In this document: one piece after another, positions 47,090-58,620 of the stretch
Layout: every line of letters starts with the position of its first letter
How positions within the stretch are numbered: the first letter of the stretch is position 1
NCBI GenBank assembly: GCA_030141605.1
Contig: JAQGDQ010000130.1
Span: 64,001 to 124,000, forward strand
Reading direction: 5' to 3'
DNA: 60,000 bases
Source: Tubiluchus corallicola
Lineage: Eukaryota; Priapulida; Priapulimorpha; Priapulimorphida; Tubiluchidae
Notes under the pieces: model-generated
Told to the model about the DNA's origin: nothing
The model's input: the letters and a program-made list of their open reading frames with translations, nothing else
The model's database searches: none
Program-made: the position numbers and the translations under genes

Positions 47090-48420
47090 GCTGTAGCTCT
47101 TTGTTTATGTGCTGTAGGACTGCTAATTGTTTTCTTTGAGCCAGCAGAACATTTAAACAATTGAAACCATTCCACCAGTTTCCCAGTTACAGACAGACTG
47201 GTGTCATCGTTGCTGCCAGTACAGATTTATTCAGTCAGTGCATTTTCTTACATGAAAGTTTGATGCATGTTTCACTATTAGTTTTACTAGCTTAAGTTAT
47301 TTACACTAATTTAAATTATTTACACTGATTGCAGTAATGCAGAGGAACAAAACAGCCCATGTTGTTAAGTATCTAATAGCCATTGCACCACTTGGTTTAA
47401 TCCTCTCGGTAATCCAGTCGCACATTTTCAAAATGATGATAAAGTGAAAGTTGTTCTAATTACAGAAGAAAATTTACATCTTACAATTGGTGTCTCGCAG
47501 GTGGCAGCAACAAGCTAAAGGATTCAATATGAAAATTAGCTGGTAGCTGGTAAGACAAACTCTGCTGAGGAGAACACAATCAGCGAACACAAATTTCTGA
47601 TTTTTAACATTTTTCAAACGCATGGTTAAAGCGTGTGATAATCTGAGATACAGGATACTGGTTTTTTAATAAAGAGAATATTAGGCTAGGCCACCTCTAG
47701 AACAGACGTGTCATTAGTAAAGGATGCTGTAGACATTCAATCACTTTTGCCAAGTGGATTTTCGTTGAAAATAAGCTCGAAGCAATATTTCATATTTGTA
47801 GTTGGAACCTAAGGGGTGCAGAATATTTTTGACACAGAACGTAAGACTATGGTTTCACCTTGGTACTGAATTTAGCGATAAAAAGGGAGTAAGATTATTT
47901 TTAAAAAATGTAATTGCAAAAACTGTTTACTAATAGGAGGAATCTGCACGTAAAAGTGCTAGCATATATTTTTCTAGCCAAAAATGAAGCACATGTGTAG
48001 GCGTAGGTGTTTATTTTCCTTCAATATGTACTTCGGTTCCACACAAGAAAAAATGATTCTGGCAGTCATTTTGCAGCTCAGTAAACTTCTTCACACGACA
48101 TTATAATGTATATATTGCATAGATGGTTTAAATACTAAATATTCCGATCATTTTTCAACATTTCAATAATTTGAATATATAGATGTTTTTATTTAAATGC
48201 TGCCTGTAAATACAACATATATTTTAACAGCTTCTCAATTAACCTTGCTACTAGTTTTCCTTCCAAACTAACATGTAGTGTGTTTTACACTGACAAATTG
48301 TTCTTATGCGTAGTCCTAACCACCTACTAATCCGTTGTATACACAGGAGGCATAGCAATAAAAACAACCTTTTTGCTTAATTATGACTACCAAAAAATTT
48401 AGCAAAAAGCTAAGTCGAAA
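47090..48420 (+). repeat. Local duplication cluster, right part (blocks Z3, Y3, X3)
   Basis: Z3 47090-47215 (CCAGTTTCCCAGTTACAGA), Y3 47390-47770 (GCAGGTGGCAGCA, GAAAATTTACATCTTA, GAGGAGAACACA) and X3 48185-48420 (TTTTTATTTAAATGCTGCCT, GCAATAAAAACA, TTAATTATGACTAC) match the left part. Z-to-Y spacing (about 290 bp) is the same on both sides. Confidence 0.65.
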
Positions 48421-49414
48421 TTTAAGAAAAAGTACAAACTTTGAGTTGCAAGTAATGTAAGTGAAACTGACCTGGCAAACCCTTCCTGAAGCAATTCTTG
48501 CTCTTAGGTTCCTGCTGTAAGATTAACAAATTTCGGAATTTTGTACTAGTGCAAGATTTCGGGTTTTTTTGTAAGAGAAAAAAGTGTGTGATTCTCTGTC
48601 GCTCATGATTCAGACACTACACGGATTTTTTTTTCAATTAAAATTTTACTATGATTAGGTTACCATGATTAACTTCCAGGAATAGGCTGTGTAGCTGGTT
48701 TTTGTTGATATTTTATCAGAAACTTTCCTTCTATTACATAAACTGAAATTTGGTTTTTCTCATTGATAGTTTGTTAAAACACTCTCTGCTACATCTAACA
48801 TCTGTGCACTACCTGTATAATGTTTCTAGAAAAGCTTTGCAAATATTTCTCCATCAGTAATACACTTGGATCTTACCGTAGGGTGGAGATACTTCGATCT
48901 TTATTCTGCTGAAGTATGGTTCTAGTACAGAGCTCACTGTTTGGTGCTCTTGCAGTCTCAGGAGGGTTAATCTATCTTGTCTCATCTTTGGCCTGTCTGT
49001 CTTCAGTGGTTTCCCCTTTTCACGACCTGCGATTAAACTCTTCAAGTAGCAGAGTAACATCGTCTTGTTTGTAAGCCTCAGCCGAAGCTCGAGGAGGCCC
49101 TTGCAGAAAACTTGCATTTGAGATTTAAGAAAGAGCCAGCACTTTTGCTAACCAGAGCTCGCGGCAGGGCCTATAAGATCGTTGTACCGGGTCTGGTACC
49201 TAGCTAAAATGATTATGTAATAAAATTAACTGATATTGTTAAAAACTGCAGCTAGCGATCAATTGTAAGACCCCCAAAGAACCTTCAGACAGTCACAGTT
49301 TCGGATCAAAGTTTTGCAGTTTTATTAGATTAAATTGGAATGTTCTGGTGTGATAAAACATTTCTGACGATGTTACAAACACGAGAGGCAGGAGATGTGA
49401 AAAAGTGGAACTCG

Positions 49415-49500
49415 GGCTGGATGTGAACCAACTACCTTCTGCTTACATTACGCCGCCTTACCCCGCTAGCTAGCCACTGCGTCTCCCAGTGATCCCAGCT
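49415..49500 (-). repeat. tRNA-derived SINE-like fragment
   Basis: On the minus strand GACGCAGTGGCTAGCTAGCG resembles an A-box region and GGTTCACATCC is a close B-box. The B-box is preceded by GTAAGCAGAAGGTAG; a similar GTAAGCAGAAGATACCTGAT precedes TTCAAATGC on the + strand at 55171-55200. Confidence 0.4.
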
Positions 49501-50059
49501 GTTCAAAATTCATTCTTTAGACTGGTCATCCAAATTTAGCATTTGCAATGATTTGCTGCTGAGATTTTTTTTTATTTTGTATTGAAAGTGTTTAATTTGT
49601 CCTGTCTGCCGATGTAATGTAAAATGAACTGCACCAGTATTTTTGATCTGCCCTGTCCACTAATCTAATGTATAACATTTTTAAGTTACCATATCCGATT
49701 GAAATACGTAATAATATGCCTGTCTGGTGTTAATATAGCCGTTCTTCTTTCATTACTTGTGGAAAATATAATAAATGTGCTATTTCTGAATAATTAGCAT
49801 AGCTTATATTTAAAATTAAGTATCTGGTAAGGTCCTGGTGGTCATCTATGAGAACAACTGACCTCGAAATGTTGATCTTTCACCCCCCCCCCCAAATAAA
49901 GCTGCCGAAAGTTAGTGGTCTTGTATAATGTTAATCGTACTTATATTTGTATTTATTTATAATTGTATTTATATTATATATAAGTACATCGTTAGTGCAC
50001 AATCTCTGAATAAGATTGGATGGGTCGTTCTGTTTCCCCCACACTGTTTAATATATATT

Positions 50060-50640
50060 TTCATCCTTTATTGTTTATTTGATTGGAAGCATGTGAGTGA
50101 AATAAAGTAACATATTTTCATTCTCCATTGTTTTCTTTGTTTGCAAATATGATAGGTGTAAAATAAAGTAAAGCATATCTTCATTCTCCATTGTTTGCTT
50201 GTTTGTAAAGTATCGTATGTGAATTTTCATTCCCCAATGTTTACTTGCTTGTAAAGTATGTGTGAAATAAAGCAACACATTATCTGTTTACATTTACCAT
50301 TGTTTGCTTGCTTGTAAAGTATCGTGTGTGAAGTAGAGTAACATATTTTCATTCTCCATTGCTTGTAAAGTATGACGTGTGGAATAAAGAGTATATCTTC
50401 ATTCCCCAATGTTTACTTGCTTGTAAAGTATGTGTGAAATAAAGCAACACATTATCTGTTTACATTTACCATTGTTTGCTTGCTTGTAAAGTATCGTGTG
50501 TGAAGTAGAGTAACATATTTTCATTCTCCATTGCTTGCAAATATGATGTGTGAAATAAAGTAAAGTATATCTTCATTCTCCATTGTTTGCTTGCTTGTGA
50601 AGTATCGTGTTTGAATTTTCATTCACCAATGTTTACTTAC
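50060..50640 (+). repeat. Minisatellite, units of about 60-70 bp in a 172-bp higher-order repeat
   Basis: Units contain CATTCTCCATTGTTTGCTTG, CTTGTAAAGTAT and GTGTGAAATAAAGTAA. A longer block starting TTCCCCAATGTTTACTTGC occurs at 50230 and 50402 (period 172) and again in part near 50622. Confidence 0.9.
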
Positions 50641-51352
50641 TTGTTCAAGTCTACAAGCTACAGAAACGTTTGAAATTTATATTATTGGTTTGACAGGTTT
50701 GCCTTGTTCATTAATTTGATGTGATTAGCATTTTACTAGGATTTAATAATATTGACAGAAAGTGACATAGAAATTAATCTAAGCTTTGTATTTTTTTATT
50801 TTTGTTTTTGCTCAGTGTTTGTAAATTTGATTGCATTGCTGACCATTGTAAATAAATATTGAAATGCTACACCTTCGTTTTTATTGTAAATGCGTGATGT
50901 AAACAGATTCTTTTCATTTATGCATTGACAATTAATTAATTCAGTTATTTGGCCATTAGCCGAATTGTAAGTTTGATGCCACTTGCAAGCCCACAAATCT
51001 GGTGTACTGTAAGAATCATCACGGCCCGACTAAGCTTTAGGCTAACATCCACATAGGTCGCCACCCTCGCCCCACCAAATACGGTTGTTAAAATGGCGTC
51101 CAAAAAGCACTTTCTATAGCGGCTAGTACAATAAAAGTATTAGTCATCTAAAAGTTTATAAAATTAACGATTTATGAGCTAAAAAAGACTTGGGTAAGAA
51201 TTTGTAAACGAACAATACAAATAAACCATACAAATTGTTAGTGACATAAAATAAAATACAAATTATACGTACATCGGAATTCAGGGAATCCCTACGAGGA
51301 GCATCTTCTAAACTAGTAAAAAATGTGCGATGATTATTGAAATTGCAATTCC

Positions 51353-51545
51353 TAGAGAGGCTTTGAGGAAAGCTAAAGAGGTAGCCATGACAAAATGGGA
51401 AGGAAGAGTTTCAAAGCTGGGAGCCATGACAATTTTTAGAGAGGCTTCGAAGAAAGCTAAACAGGGAGCCATGAGAACATGGGAAGGAAGTGTTTCAAAG
51501 CGGGGGAGCCATGATAACATCGGAAGGAAGAGTTTCAAAGCGGTA
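51353..51545 (+). repeat. Tandem repeat, 84 bp then 38-40 bp, in an open frame
   Basis: TAGAGAGGCTT... begins at 51353 and 51437 (84 bp, 28 codons, in frame), and GCCATGA...GGAAGGAAGNGTTTCAAAGC recurs at about 51387, 51469 and 51507. The overlapping 87-aa frame (51330-51593) includes the 28-residue repeat; it stays open because the period is a multiple of three, not necessarily because it is a gene. Confidence 0.8.
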
Positions 51546-51842
51546 AAGTTCTTACTTAGAGAGAGTTTTGCCTTACAGTTTTGTTACACCTAGGGGAAAA
51601 ACGTTTATAACAATCACCCATCGAGCTGAGCAGCTGATTGAACTCGTCTGTGTTCAAACGTTTTGTTGTTCTCCAGTTTGATAAAGCTAGCACGTAAAGA
51701 CTTGTTCACAAGAAAGGGACGGTGAGTGGAGGTAATTCCTCCAATATCTGCCACACCATTGGAGCACCCCAAATTTGCTGGAAAAAGTGAACTGGCGTGT
51801 GACCCAGTTTGGACATCAAGACCTTGCCGACAACTTATACTA

Positions 51843-52140
51843 CTGGTCGCAGTGTTTAACAAAATTTTTTTATTAATAAGCTTAGCTATTAATTTAACTT
51901 TTTCTTTGCTGATGCTGCTATTACGTTTATAACATTATTACAAGCATGTCATACGCATTCTAGAAGATTCCAGAAGATTTTAATACCAAAATCTTTATTG
52001 ACACAATGGATAACTTACATTGCCTTTTGTGAATAATTATCACACCTTTATGGGGAAAATTTTCATTTTTTACTATAGAATTGGTCGTAGTATTTAATAA
52101 AAAAATTCCATTTATCAGCTTAGTTATTAATTTAACTTTT
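51843..52140 (+). repeat. Diverged duplicated unit, 238-bp spacing
   Basis: TGGTCGCAGTGTTTAACAAA...AGCTATTAATTTAACTTTTT at 51843 recurs as TGGTCGTAGTATTTAATAAA...AGTTATTAATTTAACTTTTT at 52081. Confidence 0.8.
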
Positions 52141-52477
52141 TTGTAATAAACATAGAGAACTAATTTGTTAGAGTTAATTTGCTGAGAAAAGTGATGTCTC
52201 TTTTCTTTGTAATCTTTGTAATACACAATTATATCCTTTGCAGGTACTGCTATTACGCTTATAACATTATTATAAGCATGCCATACGTATTCCAGAAGAT
52301 TTTAATACGAAAAGCTGTATTGACACAAATGGATAACTTACGTTGCCTCTCGTTCTAGAACCTGCTATTACGCTTATAACATTATTATAAGCATGCCATA
52401 CGTATTCCAGAAGATTTTAATACTAAAAGCTGTATTGACACAAATGGATAACTTGCGTTGCCTCTCGTTCTAGAAAA
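51909..52477 (+). repeat. 115-bp repeat: two tandem copies plus one older copy
   Basis: TGCTATTACGCTTATAACAT opens copies at 52248 and 52363 (115 bp apart, almost identical, sharing TTGCCTCTCGTTCTAGAA). A diverged copy lies at 51909-52027 (GCTATTACGTTTATAACATT). Confidence 0.9.
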
Positions 52478-52559
52478 TGAGGTTCTCCAACGACAGTAAA
52501 ACAAAGGCCACACAATAGATTAAAACTAGTCGTTCCGTCATTGTATTCTTGCACAACAT

Positions 52560-52900
52560 GTAGAACCTGTATTCTTGTATAATTCTGAATTATGGACAGT
52601 CAAAGTTGCCAGAAATCAATGCTTTCCGAAGACAAGAGTATAGAAATATGTTGGGTACAAAATGGACAAAGTAAATCTCAAATCAGGATCTACATGATTT
52701 AACGAAGAAGATGGAGTGGAATAAGGTCCTACAGAAGCCTCGGCTTAGATGGATTGGACATGCCATTAGAACAGCTGATCACATATAAATACTCCACTTG
52801 ACTTTTATGACGTGAATACTTGGCTTGTGGCAGCAGATCCGGGAACATGGCATGCCGCCTAACAGGAGCACCAAAGAGTTAGATTATCCCGTTAAATGCA
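52560..52900 (+). mobile_element. 3' remnant of a non-LTR retrotransposon ORF
   Basis: The + strand in shifting frames reads LYNSELWTV, then LGTKWTK, NQDLHDLTKKMEWNKVLQK, and PRLRWIGHAIRTAD. The final R-W-I-G-H motif is the hallmark C-terminal segment of many animal non-LTR ORF2 proteins. Multiple stops and frameshifts; ends just upstream of the copy B segment. Confidence 0.7.
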
Positions 52901-52974
52901 TCGTCATTGTGCCAAAACTTATTTGGCGTTCGTGGAAATAGAAAAGAAACTAGAATTCATGTCAGATTTATAAT

Positions 52975-54060
52975 ATGATTTCAATTTGATTTTTAAATGT
53001 GTTTAAGATTACTGTTTTTTATGTAAATCAAGATTCATCACTTTTAGGAAATCGGCCTGATATAATTTTTGGGAAGTAGTTTATGAAAATATAGATCTAA
53101 TCTATGACTATCTCACGAATAAATTAAGAAAAACATATATTTAGAAATATGACAAATTTTGAGTTTGAAACGCTTGAGTTATTAACTAGTAATCCGTTTT
53201 TTCTACAAAGACTGCTGGGCCTGAATCTCCCAGAGGTATTTGCCCAAGAAGTTTTTTTTTGACCTAATTGTCTTGAGATGCTCGGGATTTACTGCATTCT
53301 AGAAAGATTCTGATCACCTTTTACTTTCTATCGAAAGACGAAAATTAAAACAAAAAGCAAATTTGTCAGAAGAACATGTAATGCAGATGTATACCTTGCA
53401 GATGGCCTTTAATTATGGTGTCAGCCTTCATTTCGTTCTGTTTGCTCTGTTCATAATAACCCGCGGATGTGGACCAAATCGTGTAAAGAAGCTGATGGAA
53501 CAGGACATTGGCTATTGTAGCAAGAAGACTTTCGTAGGTATGAGGACTGCAAAAAATGCCAAGCTTGTTCCGAGAAGATCAAAGAGCTTAAGAATCTCTA
53601 TTCAGCGCAAGAACTTGCAAAGACTGTTGTAAGCAGACGATGGACGAGTGGCCTTATACCCAGGAATGGAGAGATCATTGCAACATTTCAAATATAGATG
53701 AAACTTCCGATCCTTAAAAGTATTTCCAATGTGCTGATGTTTATTCTCTAACAACATTAAAAAATAACAATGTCTAATCAAACAGCAATAAAGGTAAAGT
53801 GTTTCAATTAAAATTTAAAAATGCTTTGTTTAGTTTTAACCTCCTAACTTTTATGCGAACAGTATTTCTTCTTTTGTATCTTTTGAATAAATTTCGTGTG
53901 TACGATTTTTTTGCATTGAATATTTTAGATGATATACTTTTTTATGCGAATAAAGAGTAATTAAAGATATTGATAAGATATAATCAGAAACAATTTTGCT
54001 TAAATAAAAATAGCTTTCTCAGTGTTACATGTACCCATTTCAGGTATTAATGGTTTAAAC
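52975..54060 (+). repeat. Duplicated segment carrying copy B
   Basis: Counterpart of 14245-15515, same orientation, about 38.6 kb away; see the copy A segment for the shared noncoding landmarks. Confidence 0.75.
53149..53717 (+). pseudogene. Copy B of the duplicated small membrane / cysteine-rich protein gene
   Basis: Paralogue of 14521-15104. ATG at 53149 (MTNFEFETLELLTSNPFFL...) runs to a T9 tract near 53251-53259, where the frame shifts. The middle part (ERRKLKQKANLSEEH, helix AFNYGVSLHFVLFALFIIT, then VKKLMEQDIGYCSKKT) is in a second frame. A third frame from 53539 gives YEDCKKCQACSEKIKELKNL, and a fourth segment ending at TAA 53715-53717 gives TCKDCCKQTMDEWPYTQ. Copy B has two single-base deletions relative to copy A's frame, plus the T-run shift, so it is a pseudogene, yet it retains the ancestral CAG where copy A has TAG. 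It preserves more cysteines than A (C, C-x-x-C-x-x-C, C-x-x-CC, C). AATAAA at 53787-53792. A 264-base piece (53363-53629) remains open but is read through the wrong frame in its second half. Confidence 0.65.
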
Positions 54061-56030
54061 AAAAATCTTTCTTTTTTAAATTGTTCTGTCATCGGAATCT
54101 TGCCGCCAGACCAGAGTTATATGTAAGCGAGAGGTTTCAGTTCGAATACAACGTCCTGAAAGTAAAATAGCAAACCGAATAAGTGGGAGACATTAAATCA
54201 CCATTAAAAGAGCGGCATCAATATGCTTGACTAGCCTGCTAATCGTTAAATAAAAGATTAAACTTTGAAACCATCAAACTGTTAACGTTTTGTAAATGTG
54301 AACGAAGCTTTATGGTTGAATTGAACAAGTATCCGGATAAGCACAAACCATAAAGAGTAATCTACCCTTGAGGGGTAACCAACCTCTGACACTGACGTCT
54401 AAAACAGTTGGACTACAAGCTATGGAAAGAGTAGTTAATCACACAAGGCTTATTAATGATTAAGTATTAATGATATTTTGGATGATGGAGCCGTGGTTTC
54501 GCTATTACGCTAATACTTCTGTGAATAAGGCTTTTGTGATTAGCTACATCTTTATTTTTAGCAAGTTAACGCATTTTAGTTCAAAGTAACTTTCTGCGGC
54601 CAAATTTGTGGCTTCTTTTGCATAAATATATAAGATGGTTATTAGCAAAATTTACGTATAAAAACATTAGGTGTTGCAGCAGATTAGAGAAATTCTAAAC
54701 TTCTTAATAAGCTAATACCTTTTTTACTATTGTTTAGCGTAAGATAAACATTGTAATATAACGTAGTTATGAGTCAGGTTCATTAACTTTTCTTAAATAA
54801 TAGTTATAAAAATATCAGTTAATGAAAGGAAAATTTCCGACAAAGTTAAAGACAAACTTCTTTTTAGATCGGAACCAAAGTCTTAATTACGAACAAACGA
54901 AACAAACTTGACACTGCAATTGCAGTTTATTTGGTACTAGCCGCCGTCAGCTAAGTACAAATCTAAAACTGTAGTTACAAGCCACTGACTTATTAAACAT
55001 AATGTTATAATTTATGTAAAACAGTAAATGTAAAAGTTAGAGCACAGCCTGGATTTGAAGCAGACAAATCCCTGTACCAAACGTTGGCTGGCCAGGTACA
55101 ACGGATGAGTCTAGGACTGTCACGGTAGTCGAGGAACGAACGCGGTAAGCTACGAGTTATGAATTCTGTTTTGTAAGCAGAAGATACCTGATTCAAATGC
55201 AAGCAGTTCGTGATTTTAACTTTTGACACCGCGGTACATAGAGCCACGTGGTTTCTGCTCCTTCTTGTCCTTCGGAAAGCGATAGAGAATGCGATTTGTT
55301 TACTGACCTAAACCAATGACGTGTCCCCTACATAAAAAATTAAAACAGTAAAAAAGACTAATTCTTTGTTCAGCATTGAACCATAGCCGCTCACCCGACA
55401 AACGGATGCGTCTCACATACGCTAAAGAAACATGAATACAAAATAATACTTCAGTTTGCGGTATAAGCGTAGGAAATTGCTCATATGCCAAAACGATTGA
55501 CCGTCTCCGCACATACTCGGCTTCTAACTGTAGCTTGACCTATTTCATCATCGTAGCAAACAATGAATGATGGAGTTTTAAAAGGAAGGTGGAAACAGTA
55601 ATAAAAAAAATCGGATGTCAAAATTTTTATATTTCAGTACATGATAGCGGTGTTGACATGCATATATTTATAGTACAATATGATTGTACGCGAAGTTTTA
55701 ATTTCAATGCAGAAAAATGTTGTACGTCAAGCCTTTCACAGCTGTGTGAAATAGCACACGTAGGTCTGTAATTATTTTGTTATTTCTACTCTTATACTCT
55801 GTTTTATTGTTTTCTGTGATTCATTCTATCGTACACTCAGCATATGAGCTATATTTTATGCGAAATGAATAAAATAAATATTATAACATTAAGTGACCAG
55901 CAAATTAACACACTAAATAAACAATTGATTAAATAGCAAATCATCATCATCATTATCATCGGAGGTTCATTACCTCTATTGCACACATTGGACATACAGA
56001 ATTATAATAAATTATAAAGAAATCACCAAT
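54060..56030. other. No confident gene; weak SINE-like sequence at 55120-55205
   Basis: AT-rich. 55171-55200 shares GTAAGCAGAAG and a B-box-like TTCAAATGC with the SINE-like fragment at 49415-49500. An ATC run lies near 55942-55960. Confidence 0.35.
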
Positions 56031-56078
56031 TAATGAAGAATCCACTGACCAAGGCACTACCCTACATTTGCAATCGCT

Positions 56079-56530
56079 TCAGCCACTTCGGTGAGCACTT
56101 CTGCAATGGCCATCCTCTTCTTTCTCAAGTAATGCCTCACTCACCGACAAGCTCTTGTCTGCTCGTACTCGTGGTCTTTCTCCTTGTGCTTGCACACCTT
56201 GTTTCCTTCTCTCCATAGTGTAAGCATCGTACTTTCTTCTCATCCTTTCTGTTCTCCTCATTCGCACAACCTTCTTCTCAGTAAAATTAGCATTGTAACG
56301 TCTCCTGTAGTCCCCTTCATACCCACTGTCGTCACTTTCTATATGTGCTAATACAATTGTGGTTCCAAGGAACATCCACCCACTTGCGGTGCCTTGGCCA
56401 GAAGAAGTTTCAAACTTACCATGATTGTCATTGTTTCTTGTGTTTCTCCTTCTCTTTTGCATCTTTATTTTCTTTTCCTTTCTTGGTGTTATTTTCTTTT
56501 CTTCTTCTTCGTCGTCATCTCCGGCGTATT
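56079..56530 (-). pseudogene. Basic/acidic coding-like segment, unrecognised
   Basis: A minus-strand frame is open from just after tandem TGA codons near 56535 to 56079. It has an acidic start (DDDEEEEKK), a basic stretch (KMQKRRRNTRNN), then IESDDSGYEGDYRRRYNANF and many Arg/Lys. Perfect donor-like sites (GGTAAGTTT near 56416 and CGGTGAGTGAG near 56145) lie inside it on the coding strand, so it could be exons rather than one frame. The purine-rich composition of the strand inflates open length. It directly follows the truncated end of the BEL/Pao element and might be flanking host sequence. Confidence 0.3.
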
Positions 56531-56734
56531 CCAGTCATCAAAATTTACTTTATATGTGGAATTTCCTATAAATATGTGCATCGAATCTTGCAGGGAATCA
56601 CTGGAAGGCAAAATCCCTTCTACACAATTCATCCTGTAAAAAAAGCAGAAGTAATGAAGCAATCATATACTAAAAAATGCTGCTACATTCAAATATTAAT
56701 GTTATATTATTCACATAAGTAACGATTTTGGCGT

Positions 56735-57114
56735 CTAGCGTATACAGTTTAAACATCCTTGAATTACTTCTTGTACTGCCGCACGACTTTTGAGTACCCA
56801 GTATGCACATCTCAGTTGTGCTAATGTCTGTGATACTCCACTATGGAGCTGTTGCTCATGTACTCTCTGAATAATTAGTGAGTGGCATGATCTTTTCGTG
56901 GCAAGAGAGCTGGATTTGTGCTAGCATATGTAAAATCCGAATGTTGAATCCTGCCATTACATCTCAACAGGTTTTCAGAATCCAAATACAGACCTAGCTG
57001 CTGTACTAAGCAGTTGTTTTTATTAGGCTGCAAGTCTCTGATCTCTTTGCTGAAGTGTTGACGTTGGACGTGCTTAATCAGAATTATTTCTGCCTTTACT
57101 TGCTCAGATGCCAA
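56735..57114 (-). pseudogene. BEL/Pao integrase N-terminal (zinc-binding) region, truncated
   Basis: Two frames. 57114-56875 reads AEIILIKHVQRQHFSKEI through NPALLPRKDHATH to a stop. The next frame (56884-56735) carries LIIQRVHEQQLHSGVSQTL, then AYW and a terminal C-x-x-C (CLNC), completing the H-H-C-C zinc motif of retroviral-type integrases in its usual BEL/Pao form. A TAG follows at 56737-56735 and no integrase catalytic core (D,D-35-E) is found to the left, so the element is 3'-truncated here. Confidence 0.8.
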
Positions 57115-58620
57115 AGGCCTGTTTGCACATCATTCTTAGTGTGTTTCCATCTACCTAAAGCTCTCACAACATAGGCCATTACTCGTACTGCCTTCTCGAA
57201 ACTCGAGTACCTCGTTAAATCAACTAGTGACTCATTGGGTTGCTCACTAATTGTCAAGAAAACTGGCACTTCGCATTCTCCCATGTCAGAATCTATCTGT
57301 TGCTGATCCTCGGCAGAAGTAACTGGTATATCTGATTGTGGCCAGTATTCTTTGGGTTCTTTCAACTATGCTGGAGGGTTGAACCATATGCTATTCATTA
57401 AGGTCTCAGAGTCCTTTACACCATGAGAAGTCAAGTCTGCTGGGTTTTCTTCTGTTGACACAAAGTGAAATGTAGCGTTCTGAAGAGACTTGATCTCTTC
57501 AACTCTGTTCCTCACAAACATTTTCAAGGAGCGTCCATTTAGCACCCAAAATAATGCGCATTCACTAAAGATGTGCACTTTGTTGATACTTAATTGAAGA
57601 TGTGGCAATAAAAACTTGGTGCATCGAACTGCTAGTAGTATTCCAAGTAACTCCAGTCTAGGAACTGAAATTTGGCGTGGTGGTGCAAGCCTAGTCTTCG
57701 CATAAATCAGCTTTACAATGCCTGATCCATCAGGCTGAACAAATCTAAAGTAAGATACTGCACCATAACACCATGAAGAGCTGTCACTGAATGACACAAT
57801 ATCTACTTTGCTAAAATCACCTGTTTCAGTGTATCTGGGAATCCTCAGACTGTAAATTGATGATAAGGTGTTTGCAACATTTTCCCACTGAACATGCTGC
57901 TCATGGGTGAACACAGTGTCCCAATCAATATGTTCTTTCCATAATGTTACTATGAATCTCTTTGCTTCGACTAATAAAGGACTAATCCATCCAAGAGGTT
58001 CAAAAACGGCTGATACATTTTTCAGTGCTTCTCTTTTTGTGTTGACCGCATGTAAATCACTTGGAGCTGGACGAGAGTAACTGACCTCATCAGTTTGGGA
58101 GTGCCAAATAAAACCTAAAACCTTCTGCGTTGGTTTGACTTCTGCTCGATCATCTGAATAAAATTGCTGGTCTGGCCCTTTAATGTTGGAAAACCACTGA
58201 TTCATGTTCATGGAAATCTCAGAAAATACTTGCTTTGCTGCTTGATATAAGTGTATTGCATCAGCTTCATCCTCTACCGTCGCCAAAAGATTGTCTACAT
58301 ACATGTTCCTAAGTATGCGCACACTGTACTCGTTGGTAGATTCAGTAAGATGCTTTGTAAGTGTAGCCGTTAGCAAATACGGTGAAGACACTACCCCAAA
58401 ATTAACTCTTTGGTAACGAAAATGCTGTATGTTGTCATCGCAAATTGGCTTTGTAATATCTTTCACCCAAAGAAAAAGAACCAAATCACGGGAGGTGTAG
58501 TCAAGCTCGATTTGTAAGAACGCCTTAGATAAATCACGCATCATGATATACTTGTGTATCATAAATTCCTTCAAAATTGTTTGTAGTCGCGAATTCATTG
58601 TCTGCTGTAGATGCTTCAGA
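57096..58620 (-). pseudogene. BEL/Pao pol: reverse transcriptase and RNase H remnant
   Basis: One frame runs from about 58620 to 57096, broken only by a TAG at 57366-57368 in a context (WFNPPA-stop) where the family normally has Trp. RT: the AFLQIELD motif of the first catalytic Asp region, NFGVVSSPYLL, and the active-site box as YVDN instead of YVDD, so the second catalytic Asp is lost. RNase H: FSDSSSWCYGAVSYF, PRLELLGILLAVR, and a FSECALFWVL segment where the family has Asp. Part of an LTR retrotransposon copied in the cytoplasm by its own RT. The RT N-terminus and protease are missing because gag is joined directly to the RT palm near 58600. Confidence 0.88.

Noticed and set aside
56345-56722. 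125-aa + strand frame
   Set aside because: Overlaps the pyrimidine strand of the better-supported minus-strand segment and the BEL/Pao integrase remnant.
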